The notes under the pieces: model-generated
The model's input: only the letters and a program-made list of their open reading frames with translations
The model's database searches: none
What the model was told of the DNA's origin: nothing
NCBI GenBank assembly: GCA_021768485.1
Contig: JAIZVZ010000012.1
Span: forward strand, 1 to 63,212
Length of the DNA stretch: 63,212 bases
Direction of reading: 5' to 3'
Origin: Oxalobacteraceae bacterium
Lineage (GTDB): Bacteria > Pseudomonadota > Gammaproteobacteria > Burkholderiales > Burkholderiaceae_D
Shown here: in pieces, positions 29,298-42,500 of the stretch
Layout: each line of letters opens with the position of its first letter
Position numbering within the stretch: the stretch's first letter is position 1
Position numbers and translations under genes: made by a program

Positions 29298-31898
29298 ATG
29301 CTGGCGCCCGAGGCCATCGATCTGCTCAGGAAAAGCCTGAGGGAGCAGTTAAAGAACGCGCGCGCCGCCGAAATGGCCGCATTCCAGCACGACGGCAAGG
29401 CCGAAACGCTGACCGCGCGGCTGACGCGTCATGTCGACCAGGCCTTGATCACGGCCTGGCAAACCTTGCAACTGCCGCCGCAAATCGCCCTGGTAGCGGT
29501 CGGCGGCTACGGCCGCGGCGAACTGTTTCCGTATTCCGACTGCGACTTCCTGATCTTGCTCGACGGCGCCCCCGATGCGGCGCTGACGGCGCAACTGGAA
29601 CAACTGGTACAGCTGTCGTGGGATCTGGGCCTGGAAATCGGCCACAGCATCCGCACCGTCGAGGAATGCCTGAGCGAGGCGCAGGCCGATATCACGGTGC
29701 AGACCTGCCTGCTCGAAGCGCGCCTGGTGTGCGGCAATCCCCTGATCTATGCGCAATTGCAGCGCCGTTATTTCGTCGCCCTCGACCCGGCCGCATTTTT
29801 CCAGGCCAAGATGCTGGAAATGCAGCAGCGCCATGTCAAATATGAAGACACGCCGTTCAGCCTGGAACCGAATTGCAAGGAAAGCCCGGGCGGCATGCGC
29901 GACCTGCAAGTGATACTGTGGGTGGCCAAGGCGGCAGGCCTCGGCAACTCGTGGCGCGAACTGGCCACGCGCGGCCTGATCACCGACGCCGAAGCGAGCA
30001 CGCTGCTCGAAAAGGAGCACGGCTTCAAGGATATCCGCGCGCGCCTGCACATCCAGGCCGGACGCCGCGAAGACCGCCTGCTGTTCGACGTCCAGACGCC
30101 GATTGCGCTGTCGATGGGTTTTCAAAACACGGGCAGCGGCCAGAATGCCTTGCGCGCCAGCGAAAACCTGATGCAGCGCTATTACTGGGCGGCGAAGTCG
30201 GTCACGCTGCTCAATACCATTTTGCTGCAAAATATCGAAGCGCTGCTATTCCCGCAGCCGAGCGACCCGCGCCCGCTCAATCCGCGTTTCGACGACGTCG
30301 GCGGCCTGATCGACATCCATGGCGACGATACCTTCATACGCCACCCGCCGGCCATGCTGGAAGTATTTTTGCTGATGTCGGAGCACCAGGAAATCAAGGG
30401 CATGACGGCGCGCACCATGCGCGGGCTGTGGCATGCGCGCAAACAGATCGACGCCGACTTCCGCCGCAATCCGGTCAACCGCGCGCTGTTCCTGAAAATC
30501 CTGCAGACGCCGCAAGGCATCACGCACACGCTGCGGCGCATGAATCAGACCAATATCCTGGGGCGCTACCTGCCGGCGTTTCGCGGCATCGTCGGCCAGA
30601 TGCAGCACGACCTGTTCCACGTCTACACGGTCGACCAGCACATCATGATGGTGGTGCGCAATGTGCGGCGTTTTACAATGACCGAGCATGCGCACGAATA
30701 CCCGTTTTGCAGCCAGTTGATGGCCAATTTCGAAAAGCCGTGGCTGCTGTATGTCGGCGCATTATTTCACGACATCGCCAAGGGCCGCGGCGGCGACCAT
30801 TCGATCTTGGGCAAGGCCGATGCCCGTCAGTTCTGCGTCGACCACAACATGCTGGCCGAAGACACCGAACTGGTCGTGTTCCTGGTCGAACAGCATCTGA
30901 CGATGTCGCAGGTGGCGCAGAAGCAGGATTTGTCCGATCCCGATGTCGTGATGCGCTTTGCCGCGCTGGTCGGCGACGAGCGTCATCTGACGGCGCTGTA
31001 TCTGCTGACCGTGTGCGACATCCGCGGCACCAGTCCGAAGGTCTGGAATGCCTGGAAGGGCAAACTGCTCGAAGACCTGTACCGGCTGACGCTGCGCGTG
31101 CTGGGCGGCGACGCGCCGAGCGTCGACCGCGAGCTGATCAACCACCAGCAGGAAGCGCTGGCGGCGCTGCGCCTGTTCGGCCTGCCGCCGGGCGCCCATC
31201 TGGCGTTCTGGAAGCAGCTCGATGTCGCCTACTTCCTGCGCAACGACGCCTCCGACATCGCCTGGCAGACGCGCTCGCTGTACGACAAGCTCGACAGCGG
31301 CCGGGCAGTCGTCAAATGCCGCATCGCGCCGCACGCCGGCGGCCTGCAGGTGGTGGTCTACACGCCCGACCGCGCCGACCTGTTTGCGCGCATCTGCAGC
31401 TATTTCGACAAAAAGAATTTCAGCATCCTCGACGCCAAGATCCACACCACGCACGACGGCTACGCGCTCGATACTTTTCTGGTGACCGAGACCACCTTCG
31501 AAAAGAACTATCGCGACATCATCAGCCTGGTCGAACACGAACTGGCCGAACTGCTGCAGTCGCAGGCCGAACTGGCGGCGCCCGACAAGGCGCGGACCGG
31601 CGGCCACGCGCGGCTGTCGCGCCTGTCGCGCACCTTCCCGCTGCAGCCTAGCGTCGATTTGCGGCCCGACGAGCGCGGCCAGTATTACCTGCTCTCGATT
31701 ACCGCCAACGATCGCAACGGCTTGCTGTATGCAATCGCCAACGTCCTGACCAAGTACCGCATCAATCTGCACACGGCCAAGGTCATGACGCTCGGCGAGC
31801 GGGTCGAAGACGTGTTCCTGGTCGACGGCCAGGCTCTCAACAATATCCGCACGCAGATCCAGTTCGAGAGCGAATTGCTCGATGCCCTGCGCATCTGA
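29298..31898 (+). CDS. glnD: PII uridylyltransferase / uridylyl-removing enzyme
   Basis: Senses glutamine and adds or removes UMP on PII proteins, controlling nitrogen assimilation. The protein is 866 residues. The nucleotidyltransferase motif GGYGRGELFPYSDCDFLIL begins at about residue 68. The central HD domain (YVGALFHDIAKGRGGDHS) is at about 484-501, and there are two C-terminal ACT domains (VVVYTPDRADLFARICSYF; LLSITANDRNGLLYAIANVL). Start ATG 29298 lies one base after the map stop, so the two are coupled. Confidence 0.97.
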   Translation: MLAPEAIDLLRKSLREQLKNARAAEMAAFQHDGKAETLTARLTRHVDQALITAWQTLQLPPQIALVAVGGYGRGELFPYSDCDFLILLDGAPDAALTAQLEQLVQLSWDLGLEIGHSIRTVEECLSEAQADITVQTCLLEARLVCGNPLIYAQLQRRYFVALDPAAFFQAKMLEMQQRHVKYEDTPFSLEPNCKESPGGMRDLQVILWVAKAAGLGNSWRELATRGLITDAEASTLLEKEHGFKDIRARLHIQAGRREDRLLFDVQTPIALSMGFQNTGSGQNALRASENLMQRYYWAAKSVTLLNTILLQNIEALLFPQPSDPRPLNPRFDDVGGLIDIHGDDTFIRHPPAMLEVFLLMSEHQEIKGMTARTMRGLWHARKQIDADFRRNPVNRALFLKILQTPQGITHTLRRMNQTNILGRYLPAFRGIVGQMQHDLFHVYTVDQHIMMVVRNVRRFTMTEHAHEYPFCSQLMANFEKPWLLYVGALFHDIAKGRGGDHSILGKADARQFCVDHNMLAEDTELVVFLVEQHLTMSQVAQKQDLSDPDVVMRFAALVGDERHLTALYLLTVCDIRGTSPKVWNAWKGKLLEDLYRLTLRVLGGDAPSVDRELINHQQEALAALRLFGLPPGAHLAFWKQLDVAYFLRNDASDIAWQTRSLYDKLDSGRAVVKCRIAPHAGGLQVVVYTPDRADLFARICSYFDKKNFSILDAKIHTTHDGYALDTFLVTETTFEKNYRDIISLVEHELAELLQSQAELAAPDKARTGGHARLSRLSRTFPLQPSVDLRPDERGQYYLLSITANDRNGLLYAIANVLTKYRINLHTAKVMTLGERVEDVFLVDGQALNNIRTQIQFESELLDALRI

Positions 31899-31955
31899 GG
31901 CCGGCCGTGACGGCCCTTCCCTAACTTAATTTCGTAAATTAGCAACGTACATTTC

Positions 31956-32714
31956 ATGAATACACCCGATCCCGCATTATTACGCCTGTCCAAGCGCATG
32001 TCCGAACTGGGCCTGTGCTCGCGCCGCGAGGCCGACGCCTGGATCGAAAAAGGCTGGGTCCGCGTCGACGGCAAAGTCGTTTCCGAATTGGGCAGCAAGG
32101 TTTTCCCGGAACAGAAAATCACGATCGAACGCCAGGCCCAGGCGCAGCAGTCGAAACTGGTCACCATTTTGATCAACAAGCCGGTCGGCTATGTCAGCGG
32201 CCAGGCCGAGGACGGCTATCAGCCGGCAATCGCGCTGGTCAAGCCCGAATCGCGCTGGGAGCAGGACAGCGCCGAGGAGCAGTTCCATCCGACCCAGCTG
32301 CGCAGCCTGGTGCCGGCCGGACGGCTCGACATCGACTCGGTCGGCCTGCTGATCCTGACCCAGGACGGGCGCGTCGCCAAGCATCTGATCGGCCAGGACA
32401 CGGTGATCGAAAAAGAATACCTGGTACGGGTCCAATACACGAAGCCCGGCACGTTGCCGGACTGGGAATTGAAGCGTCTCAATCACGGGCTGACGCTGGA
32501 CGGCAAAAAGCTGTTGCCGGCCAAAGTGCGCTGGATGAATGAAGACCAGCTCAGCTTTGTGCTGCGCGAAGGTAAAAAACGCCAGATCCGCCGCATGTGC
32601 GAAATGGTCGGCCTGAAAGTGGTGGGCTTGAAGCGGGTCCGCATCGGCAAGGTCAAGCTCGGCGACCTGCCGACCGGGAAGTGGCGCTATCTGCGGCCCG
32701 ACGAACAATTTTGA
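31956..32714 (+). CDS. RsuA/RluF-family rRNA pseudouridine synthase
   Basis: A 252-residue enzyme that isomerises uridine in rRNA. An N-terminal S4 RNA-binding domain ([20 protein letters not shown]) is followed by the catalytic core with Asp125 in [15 protein letters not shown], then EKEYLVRV and the family signature [19 protein letters not shown]. RluF is the closest match from memory; the target base is not certain. Confidence 0.88.
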   Translation: MNTPDPALLRLSKRMSELGLCSRREADAWIEKGWVRVDGKVVSELGSKVFPEQKITIERQAQAQQSKLVTILINKPVGYVSGQAEDGYQPAIALVKPESRWEQDSAEEQFHPTQLRSLVPAGRLDIDSVGLLILTQDGRVAKHLIGQDTVIEKEYLVRVQYTKPGTLPDWELKRLNHGLTLDGKKLLPAKVRWMNEDQLSFVLREGKKRQIRRMCEMVGLKVVGLKRVRIGKVKLGDLPTGKWRYLRPDEQF

Positions 32715-32724
32715 GAATGACGAT

Positions 32725-32979
32725 ATGAGTGAAACGGCAATCGACCAGCGCTATCTGGTCCAGCAACGCAAGGTCAACCCGCAGGAAACCGACAAGCCGG
32801 TATTTGCCAAGGCCATGCGCAGCAAGAGTGGCGTGTTCGAAGGCGTGTCCTTCATCCGCAACAAGGACAAGGCCTCGGTCATGACGCTGGCGCAGGCGCA
32901 GGAAGTGATCGACTGGGCGGCGACAAAAAAATCGAAGGCGGCCGACTACGTCACCACCATCATCTGCAAGGGCCAGTAA
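32725..32979 (+). CDS. Small conserved-looking protein of unknown function
   Basis: An 84-residue protein starting at ATG 32725, 10 bp after the pseudouridine synthase, with codon use like its neighbours. It has no signal peptide or membrane segment, is mixed-charged and Lys-rich, and contains KPVFAKAMRSKSGVFEG, SFIRNKDKASVMTLAQAQEV and YVTTIICKGQ. I do not recognise the family. Tight spacing suggests co-transcription with the pseudouridine synthase. Confidence 0.65.
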   Translation: MSETAIDQRYLVQQRKVNPQETDKPVFAKAMRSKSGVFEGVSFIRNKDKASVMTLAQAQEVIDWAATKKSKAADYVTTIICKGQ

Positions 32980-33057
32980 GGTCGCCGAAGCCGGTCAATT
33001 TGCAAGGCACTGTCCTTCGGCCGTCCGCCTGACGGTTCCAGTCGGCGGCGCCGGCAG

Positions 33058-34092
33058 CTAGGAACCGTCGGCCTGAATCTCGTGAAAGCGGCTCAGATCG
33101 ACCACGCGGCCGCCATCGGCGCCATCGTAAATGATATCGACGAAACGCTTGCCGAAATGGAGCTGCTCGGCGCCGTAACTGCGGCGCGCATGCACATCGT
33201 CGTGCAAGGTGTCGTCGACACCGGCGATGGCGGCCGTCAGCACCACCTGGTCGCGCAACAACTGCTCGTGCGTCTTGCCGTACAACGGACTCGAGGCATC
33301 GATTTTATGCATCACGGTCCAGGTCAGCGCAAACACGCTCGTGCGTTCGCGCTCGAGCTTCAGGTCGTAAATCCGGCTGAAATACTGCCCTTCCTGCGAA
33401 CGCTCTCTTTGCACCAGAGACAGGTGCACCGACGCTTCGAGAATCAGGTTGTCGCGTTCGTTGGCGGTACGCAGCATCAGCGTCGGCACGCCGTTAAAGC
33501 CGGTGATGACGACGGCATCGGAAAACAGGATGCGCGCCGTCGGTCGCGAAAAACGCGCGAAAAACAGGCCTGTCGCCACCGCCACGCCTAGCATGCCAAG
33601 CAAGATCTCGGTCGAGGCGACCACGTGGCCGTAGGTATTTCCCGGATTCATGAAACCATAGCCGACAGTGGCCAGGGTTTCGATCGAAAAGAAAAACACG
33701 TCGAGAAAAGAACCGGGGCGCGCGTTGGCGACCGCGCCCGGCACCGCAAAAAAAGCGAGCGCAAATAACAGATTGACGGCCAGATAAGCGCTGATGATGA
33801 CCAGGAAAAATTTCGGCCAGCTCAAGGTCAGGATGTCGTGATAGGCATCGGCCCAGGCCCATTTCTTGCGGCGCGCGGCGCGCCGCAGCGGCACCCGTCC
33901 GAACGGATAGGACACCCCGTGCGTGGCCGGCGCCGCGCCGTCTGCGGCCGATACATTGGCTGCTGATACATTGGCTGTTGATACACTGGCTGCCGATACA
34001 TTGGCTGATACATTGGCCGAAACACCGGCCGCAGAACCGGCAGGCGCGGCAACAGGCGCGTCGGCGCCGCCAGGATCAGTCTTACTCGTCAT
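33058..34092 (-). CDS. KirBac-type inward-rectifier potassium channel
   Basis: A 344-residue channel. It has a slide helix and first membrane helix ([24 protein letters not shown], about 92-115), a pore helix with the selectivity filter TVGYG at 142-146, and a second helix at about 157-180. A C-terminal cytoplasmic Kir beta-sandwich follows ([50 protein letters not shown]). Residues 24-50 are a reiterated VSAN/VSAA low-complexity stretch encoded by imperfect 15-bp repeats, absent from typical members. The chosen start overlaps the end of def by 11 bp; a later start is possible because the first 60 residues are not conserved. Confidence 0.92.
   Translation of the reverse strand: MTSKTDPGGADAPVAAPAGSAAGVSANVSANVSAASVSTANVSAANVSAADGAAPATHGVSYPFGRVPLRRAARRKKWAWADAYHDILTLSWPKFFLVIISAYLAVNLLFALAFFAVPGAVANARPGSFLDVFFFSIETLATVGYGFMNPGNTYGHVVASTEILLGMLGVAVATGLFFARFSRPTARILFSDAVVITGFNGVPTLMLRTANERDNLILEASVHLSLVQRERSQEGQYFSRIYDLKLERERTSVFALTWTVMHKIDASSPLYGKTHEQLLRDQVVLTAAIAGVDDTLHDDVHARRSYGAEQLHFGKRFVDIIYDGADGGRVVDLSRFHEIQADGS
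33950..34022 (-). repeat. In-frame imperfect 15-bp tandem repeats in the Kir channel N-terminus
   Basis: On the plus strand GATACATTGGCTG recurs about five times with small variation at roughly 15-bp spacing (13 at one step). It encodes the [10 protein letters not shown] units at residues 24-50 of the channel. The copies are nearly identical in DNA, so the expansion looks recent. Confidence 0.8.
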
Positions 34093-34618
34093 CGCCGGCG
34101 TCGAGATCCGGAAACAGCACTTCGACGTAGCCCAAGGTCGACAGATCGGTCATCCGCATCGGATACAGCACCCCCTGCAAATGGTCGCATTCGTGCTGCA
34201 CCACGCGCGCATGAAAGGCATCGACCTCGCGGCTGATGGCCTGGCCGAATTGATCGATCCCTTCGTAGCGCACTTTGGACCAGCGCGGCACCAGGCCGCG
34301 CAGGCCGGGCACCGACAGGCAGCCTTCCCAGGCTTCGTCGGCTTCGTCAGCGAGCGGCGTGATGGTCGGGTTGATCAGCACGGTTTCAGGAATTTGCGGC
34401 GCGTCGGGATAACGCGTATTTTGCTTGAAGCCGAAAATGACCAGTTGCAGGTCGACCCCGATCTGCGGCGCCGCCAGGCCGGCGCCGTTGGCGGCATGCA
34501 TGGTGTCAAACATATCGGCGATCAAGGCCTCTATTTCGGGCGTGCCGACGTCCGTCACTTTTTTTGCTACACGTAACAGGCGCGGATCGCCCATCTTGAG
34601 AATTTCCCGTATTGCCAC
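34082..34618 (-). CDS. def: Peptide deformylase
   Basis: Removes formyl from initiator Met. The protein is 178 residues with all three motifs: [10 protein letters not shown] (45-54), EGCLSVPG with metal ligand Cys100, and QHECDHLQG with His142 and His146. The start is GTG at 34618, preceded by an excellent ribosome-binding site (GGGAGGTAAGA); the frame is open 51 bp further upstream but has no such site. It lies between galU and the Kir channel, 16 bp after galU. Confidence 0.96.
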   Translation of the reverse strand: MAIREILKMGDPRLLRVAKKVTDVGTPEIEALIADMFDTMHAANGAGLAAPQIGVDLQLVIFGFKQNTRYPDAPQIPETVLINPTITPLADEADEAWEGCLSVPGLRGLVPRWSKVRYEGIDQFGQAISREVDAFHARVVQHECDHLQGVLYPMRMTDLSTLGYVEVLFPDLDAGDDE

Positions 34619-34634
34619 TCTTACCTCCCGTTTT

Positions 34635-35516
34635 TTATTCGACTGCGCGCTGCGCCAAAAATTTCGCAAATTCGGCGCCTGTTTCCGGATGCTTCAAGCC
34701 CATCGCCATGGTCGCCTTCAGATAACCGAGTTTTGAGCCGCAATCATAGCGCTGGCCGGCATAACGGTAAGCCAGCACCCGCTCATGCGTCATCAGCGCG
34801 GCGATGCCGTCGGTCAGCTGAATTTCGCCGCCGGCGCCGGCGCCGAGGCCTTCCAGGCATTCGAAAATGCGGTTCGACAAGACATAGCGGCCGACCACGG
34901 CCAGCGTCGACGGCGCCAGCTCGGGCGCCGGTTTCTCGATGATGGCATTGACCACTTCCAGGTCTTGCTGATACGGCTTGGCACTGACGATACCATATTG
35001 GCGCGTCTCGTCGCGCGGCACATCCTGCACCGCCAGCAAGCTGCAATTTTCGTATTCGTAGAGCGCCGTCATCTGCGCCAGCACCGCCGGCGTGCCGGCC
35101 TCGACATCCATGAAATCGTCGGCCAGCAAGACCGCAAACGGTTCCCTGCCCACCACCGGCTTGGCGCACAATACCGCATGGCCGAGACCGAGCGGCGCCG
35201 ATTGCCGGATATAGATGCAGTTGACGCTCTTCGGAATGACATTGCGCACCAGTTCGAGCAATTCGCGTTTGCTGGCCGCTTCGAGCTCGGCCTCGAGTTC
35301 ATAGGCCTTGTCGAAGTGGTCTTCAATCGCCCGTTTGTTGCGCCCGGTAATGAAGATCATTTCCTGGATGCCGGCCGCGACAGCCTCTTCGACCGCATAC
35401 TGAATCAATGGTTTGTCAACAATGGGCAGCATTTCCTTGGGCTGGGCTTTAGTTGCCGGCAAAAAACGGCTGCCGAGACCGGCGACAGGAAAGACGGCTT
35501 TTCTAATCTTGCTCAT
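34635..35516 (-). CDS. galU: UTP-glucose-1-phosphate uridylyltransferase
   Basis: Makes UDP-glucose for LPS core, exopolysaccharide and related sugars. The protein is 293 residues. The nucleotide-binding start is [20 protein letters not shown] with [29 protein letters not shown] and [10 protein letters not shown] are also typical. Start 35516 (MSKIRKAVF) is the family start. It is the first gene of a probable galU-def-Kir operon, behind a repeat-rich leader region. Confidence 0.96.
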   Translation of the reverse strand: MSKIRKAVFPVAGLGSRFLPATKAQPKEMLPIVDKPLIQYAVEEAVAAGIQEMIFITGRNKRAIEDHFDKAYELEAELEAASKRELLELVRNVIPKSVNCIYIRQSAPLGLGHAVLCAKPVVGREPFAVLLADDFMDVEAGTPAVLAQMTALYEYENCSLLAVQDVPRDETRQYGIVSAKPYQQDLEVVNAIIEKPAPELAPSTLAVVGRYVLSNRIFECLEGLGAGAGGEIQLTDGIAALMTHERVLAYRYAGQRYDCGSKLGYLKATMAMGLKHPETGAEFAKFLAQRAVE

Positions 35517-35903
35517 ATGGGCGGTCCTTAAAAGTTGAACCGGGCCAGCCTGATGCTGGCGAGGTAATGGTAAAAAACACGGCAGCTTGCGCCCTCGCTG
35601 CCGCATTCGGTATCTCCGTGTTGCGACTGCCGGCCCGGCAATCGCCAGGCCGTCACTGCTTATCTGCAATTTATCTGCAATTTATCTGCAATTTATCTGC
35701 AATTTATCTGCTATTTATTTGCAATTTAATAACTATTCATTAACGTTTCATCAACGACCGGTCAAGCATGTCTCAGATATCCACCCGACAACAGGCCGGC
35801 TCGAGCCGTATGGCGCACATGCCGACTCGATGCACGGCCATTTTCACAAAATTTTGCCGTCCCGGTACTCGACAAGCACATTCAATGCGCACAAAATCGC
35901 ACT
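35517..35903. other. Intergenic region upstream of galU
   Basis: A 387-bp gap between ligA and galU with no convincing gene. Its middle is occupied by a six-copy 11-bp tandem repeat (listed separately); the rest is unremarkable. The galU promoter must lie here but no clear -35/-10 pair was identified. Confidence 0.5.
35661..35726. repeat. Six tandem copies of an 11-bp unit, TATCTGCAATT
   Basis: Copies start at 35661, 35672, 35683, 35694, 35705 and 35716. The first four are identical, the fifth reads TATCTGCTATT and the sixth TATTTGCAATT. The period is close to one DNA helical turn, so the copies face the same side of the helix. It lies about 150-210 bp upstream of galU. It has no spacer structure, so it is not a CRISPR array. 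Confidence 0.95.
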
Positions 35904-38003
<2,100 letters not shown>

Positions 38004-38098
38004 TCAGGTAATAAACTCGTTTGCAAACTCGGCTTGCAATTTTTTCATGCAGGCCTCAGGCAAGGTGCCCGACAGACCTGGCGCCGCCGGCGCGCCAA

Positions 38099-39289
38099 CT
38101 AGCTAAACAGGCGCAAGGCGCGCATCGAGCCGGCGGCGATTTCGGCCTCCTGCATCTCATTGTAAAACTCGACCAGCTGCTGGCCGATTTCGCCCAGCGT
38201 CTGGTCCTGCAAAGCCTGGTTGCCATCGTCGACCACGGTCGCCCCGAGGCGCGCCGCCAGCGATTTGGCACAGGCCGTCATGGCGCCGAAGGCGTCGCGC
38301 GCCGGCATCACGCGCGGCGCGTCGAGCAGCAGGGTCAGGCGCGAAGTGGTGGCGGCCGACAGCGGCGCATTGGTATTGATCGAATACAGATAAGCGCCGT
38401 CGCCGTCGGGCATCACGAAACTGCCGTCGGCGCGGAAATCGAAACCCTGCTTTTCGAGCGACACCAGCAGGCTGTTGATGGCCCACGGCGCGCCGTTCGA
38501 CTGTACATTGATGCCAAGCTGGGCGTCGTGATCGAGCACGAAGCGGTGCAGCGCGCGCGCATTGGCCATCACATCGCGCATGTCGGGCACTTCGGGCTCG
38601 GCGCCGATTTCATCGGCCAGGCTGCGCACCCGCATGACCAGTTCGGAAAACTCGAGTTCGTTCAGCGCGCTGGCACGGCTGGCCATTTGCACGCCGACCA
38701 GCAACTTGACGTACGACGCCTCGGCTGCGATCGGCTCCCAATGGCCGTCGCGATGCAGGCCGACCAGTTGCACCGCCTTGTCGCCGGCGCGCTGCAGGTT
38801 TTTCTGCAGCGGCAAAACGGCCTTGCCGGCCACCGCGCTTTCCGGCACCAGCGGAATCAGGCAATCGATGATAGGGTCCAGCAAGCCGCCGATGACGGCG
38901 TCGAGCGCCTCCTCGTCATCGTCGAGCAAAGGCGCGCTGGTGACGGCCGCGGCCTGGCCGACGGCCGGCTCCATGCGCGGCTCGAAACCGGACTCGGCAT
39001 GCATGCCGGCCACGGCATCGTCCTGAAACGTCGGTTCGACGCGTTCGCCAACCATGCCGCCGGGCGCTACATTGGCATCGCCGAAGGCTTCCCTGGCGGC
39101 GGCCGTTCTGCCCTTGGCCGCCGGCATTCCGGTTTGCATTCCAGCCTGCATCAGCACATCGTCGTGCTCGGCCGAAAACGCCTTGTCGACGGATTTTTTG
39201 GCACGATATTCCTGCCATTTATTGTAGATTAAAACGGCAGCCAGAAAAATCGCGCCGCCACCCATCAAACTCAATTGAAAGTCGGTCAT
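38099..39289 (-). CDS. zipA: Cell division protein ZipA-like
   Basis: A 396-residue inner-membrane protein that links FtsZ to the membrane. It has an N-terminal membrane helix (LSLMGGGAIFLAAVLIYN, about 6-23), a long variable linker to about residue 125, and a ZipA C-terminal FtsZ-binding domain whose segments include DGHWEPIAAEASYVKLLVGV and GFDFRADGSFVMPDGDGAYL. Position between smc and ligA is the usual Burkholderiales order and supports the call. Confidence 0.88.
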   Translation of the reverse strand: MTDFQLSLMGGGAIFLAAVLIYNKWQEYRAKKSVDKAFSAEHDDVLMQAGMQTGMPAAKGRTAAAREAFGDANVAPGGMVGERVEPTFQDDAVAGMHAESGFEPRMEPAVGQAAAVTSAPLLDDDEEALDAVIGGLLDPIIDCLIPLVPESAVAGKAVLPLQKNLQRAGDKAVQLVGLHRDGHWEPIAAEASYVKLLVGVQMASRASALNELEFSELVMRVRSLADEIGAEPEVPDMRDVMANARALHRFVLDHDAQLGINVQSNGAPWAINSLLVSLEKQGFDFRADGSFVMPDGDGAYLYSINTNAPLSAATTSRLTLLLDAPRVMPARDAFGAMTACAKSLAARLGATVVDDGNQALQDQTLGEIGQQLVEFYNEMQEAEIAAGSMRALRLFS

Positions 39290-39532
39290 GCTGGTCGTAC
39301 CTCAATAAGAAAATTTCTGCGGACAAGCCAAAAAGCGGATGGCAAATTGGCCTGGCGCAGGATGCCAGTACAAGCTGACAACAGTGTAATCATTTCGACA
39401 ATCCGCGCTACACATAATTGAAACAATAAGTTAAGCAGAGCACAGGCTGAGCAGGCCGGGCACGGCCGCCGGCATCCCGCCTCGAGTTCGGCCTCGAGTT
39501 CAGCCTAAGCAAGTTGCTCCTCACGCGCCCCA

Positions 39533-42500
39533 TCATGCAGCCTCGACCATGCCGACCGCCGCTTCCATATCGACGGCCACGATGCGCGAGACGCCCTGCT
39601 CCTGCATCGTCACGCCGATCAGCTGGTTCGCCATTTCCATCGCAATCTTGTTATGCGAAATGAACAGGAACTGGGTCTGGTCCGACATTTGCTTGACCAT
39701 TTTGCAAAACCGTTCGGTATTCGAATCGTCGAGCGGCGCATCGACTTCGTCGAGCAGGCAAAACGGCGCCGGATTGAGCTGGAACATGGAAAATACGAGG
39801 GCGGTCGCAGTCAGCGCTTTTTCGCCGCCCGACAGCAAATGAATGGTCGCATTTTTCTTGCCTGGCGGCTGCGCCATCACCTGCACGCCCGAATCGAGAA
39901 TTTCATCGCCGGTCATGATCAGTTTGGCCTGACCGCCGCCGAACAGAATCGGGAACAGCAGCGAAAAATGATGGTTGACCTGATCGAAGGTGTCTTGCAG
40001 CAATTGCCGCGTTTCCTTGTCGATGCGCGCAATCGCGTCTTCCAGCGTCGCAATCGCTTCCGACAGATCGGCATTCTGGGCATCGAGAAAACTCTTGCGC
40101 TCGCTGGCCTGCGCCAGTTCGTCGAGCGCCGCCAGATTGACCGCGCCGAGGCCGGCAATCGCATTCGTCAGGCGCGTCACTTCGCCCTGCAGGTAGGACG
40201 GCCGCATGTCGGGCAGCAGCTTTTCGGCCAGCAGCGCTTCATCGGCCTGCACCTCTTGCAATTGCTGCGCAAACTGCTCGACATTCAGACGCGCGGCCTG
40301 CTCTTTCAATTGCAGCTCGGTGATCTTGTCGCGCTGCGGCTGCAGGCTGCGCTCGGCCTGCATGCGCGCTTCATCGGCCAGCCGCAGCTGCTGCGTGATC
40401 TGGTCGAGTTCGTGGCGCGCATCCGACAGCGCCTGCTCTTGCCCGGTGCGCCGCTCAAGCAGCTCTTGCAGGCCGGCCTGCGCCGCCTGGTCGTCGAGTT
40501 CGCCGAGTTCGAGCTGGCCCTGCTGCATGCTGGCAAACAGCTGTGCGCTCTGTTCAAGCGCGGTGGCGATCGAACGCCGCAGCTGTTCGATCTTGCTGTG
40601 CTGGGCCTTTTCCAGATATTGCGCATCCTGCGCCGCGCGCTCCAAATCGCGCAGCACATTGCGGGCCTCGGCCAGTTGCTGTTCTTTTTCGAGATAGGCC
40701 GTCTGCAAGTCTTCATAATCGCCTTGCAGCTGCGCCAGCTCCAGATCTTTTTCTTCGAATTTTTGCTCCGACTCGAGCCGGGCCTGCTGCTGTTCGCTTT
40801 CCTGCTCGGCGATTTCGGCCAGGTCGCTGGCAATTTGCGTGCTGCGCTGCTGGTAGCGTTCCTGCACCTCGGTCAGTTTGACGACCTCCATTTGCAGTGC
40901 ATGGATCGATTGCGTCAAGCCGCCGACGCGCTGGCGCAAGTCCTGCAACTGGCGCCCGGTCGCCGCCAGCGCCGCTTCGGCGCGCACGGCGCGCTGGCGC
41001 GCCTCGTCGGCCAGCATCTGCTGGGCCCGCACCTGCTTGCCGAGGTTGTCGATTTCATTTTGGCGGGCCAGCATGCCGTCCTGCTCGGCGTCCGGCGCAT
41101 AAAAGCGCACGGTGTCATGGCCGATCACATGACCGGCTTGGCAGACGAAGTAAGCGCCCGGCGGCAGGCTGGCGCGTTGCTGGAAGGCATCGGCCGGATC
41201 GGCCGCCGCATACACGCCGTGCAGCCAGTCCTGCAGCAGCGCGCGCAGATTCGGGTCGTTCAGCTTCATCAGCGAAAGGAGCGGGGTCAACGGCGCCCTC
41301 AGCCCGGCCGCGCCCGCCTCCGGCGCCGCGCTCGCGGCGGCTGGCGCGAACAGCGCCAGCCGGGCCGGCGGTGCGTCATTGAAAAAGGCCTTGGCCCAAT
41401 CGATATTCGACACTTCGAGCGCCGACATGCGCTCGCCGAGCACGGCCTCCAGCGCCGCTTCCCAGCCGGCTTCGATCTGCAGCTTTTGCCACAGGCGCGG
41501 CAAACTGTCGAGACCATGCTTTTGCAGCCACGGCTGCACCTTGCCCTGGCTTTGCACGCGCTCCTGCAGTTGCCTGAGGGCCGACAGGCGCGCCTCGAGC
41601 CGCGTGTTGGCGGCGCTCTCTTCGTTGACTTGCTGCTGGGCCTGGCGCCGCTCTTCCTCCTGCAACGGCTGCTGTTCCTGCGCCGCCTCCAGCTGATATG
41701 TCGCCTCTTCGAGCGCCGCCTGTTTTTCTTCCAGTTGCAGCGTCAGATTCGACAAATGGCCGCTGTCGGGCAGGCTCAAACCGCTTTTTTCCTGCGCCAG
41801 ACGCTCGCGCCGCACGCTCAGGCCGTTCAGAATCGCGGCCGCATTGCGCTGCTGCGCCGATTCCAGTTCGATTTGCTGCTGCACCAGACTGATCTTGGCG
41901 CGCGCTTCCTGCGTCGCATGTTGCGTCTCGCGCCATGCCAGTTCCAGCGCCGGCAAGCGTTCGCTGTTGCGTTCGCACGACTGTTGCGACTGTTCGACGC
42001 GCGCCGCCAGCTCTTCGAGCTGCAGCTCGGCTTCGGCCAGATCGTCCTGGTGCTGCTGCCCCTGATGCTGCCACTGGTCGCGCTGGGCGGTCAGGGCCAG
42101 CAGCTGCGTTTGCAGGCGCGAACGCGACTCGATGACAAACTTGATTTGCGCCTCCAGGCTGCCGATTTCGGCATTGGTCTGGTACAGGTGGCCTTGCGCC
42201 GTGTGCAGCGCATCGCCGATCGCATAATGGCTCTGGCGCCGCTGTTCGAGATCGAGTTCGATGTGGCGCAGGCGCGCGGTCTGCTCTTCGAGTTCGAGCT
42301 GGCCGCGCTCGATCTCGGCGAAAAACTTCGCCTGTTCGGCTTGCGCCTCGTTTTTGCGCAGCAGCCACAGCAGCTTTTGCTTTTCTTCCTGGTCGCCCTG
42401 CAAAGAGCGGAATTTGTTGGCGACCTCGGCCTGTGCCTCGAGTTTTTCGAGATTGGCGTTCAGCTCGCGCAAGATGTCTTCGACCCGCGTCAGATTTTCG

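Noticed and set aside
35661-35726. Possible CRISPR array
   Set aside because: The 11-bp units are directly adjacent without spacers, and no cas gene is in the window.
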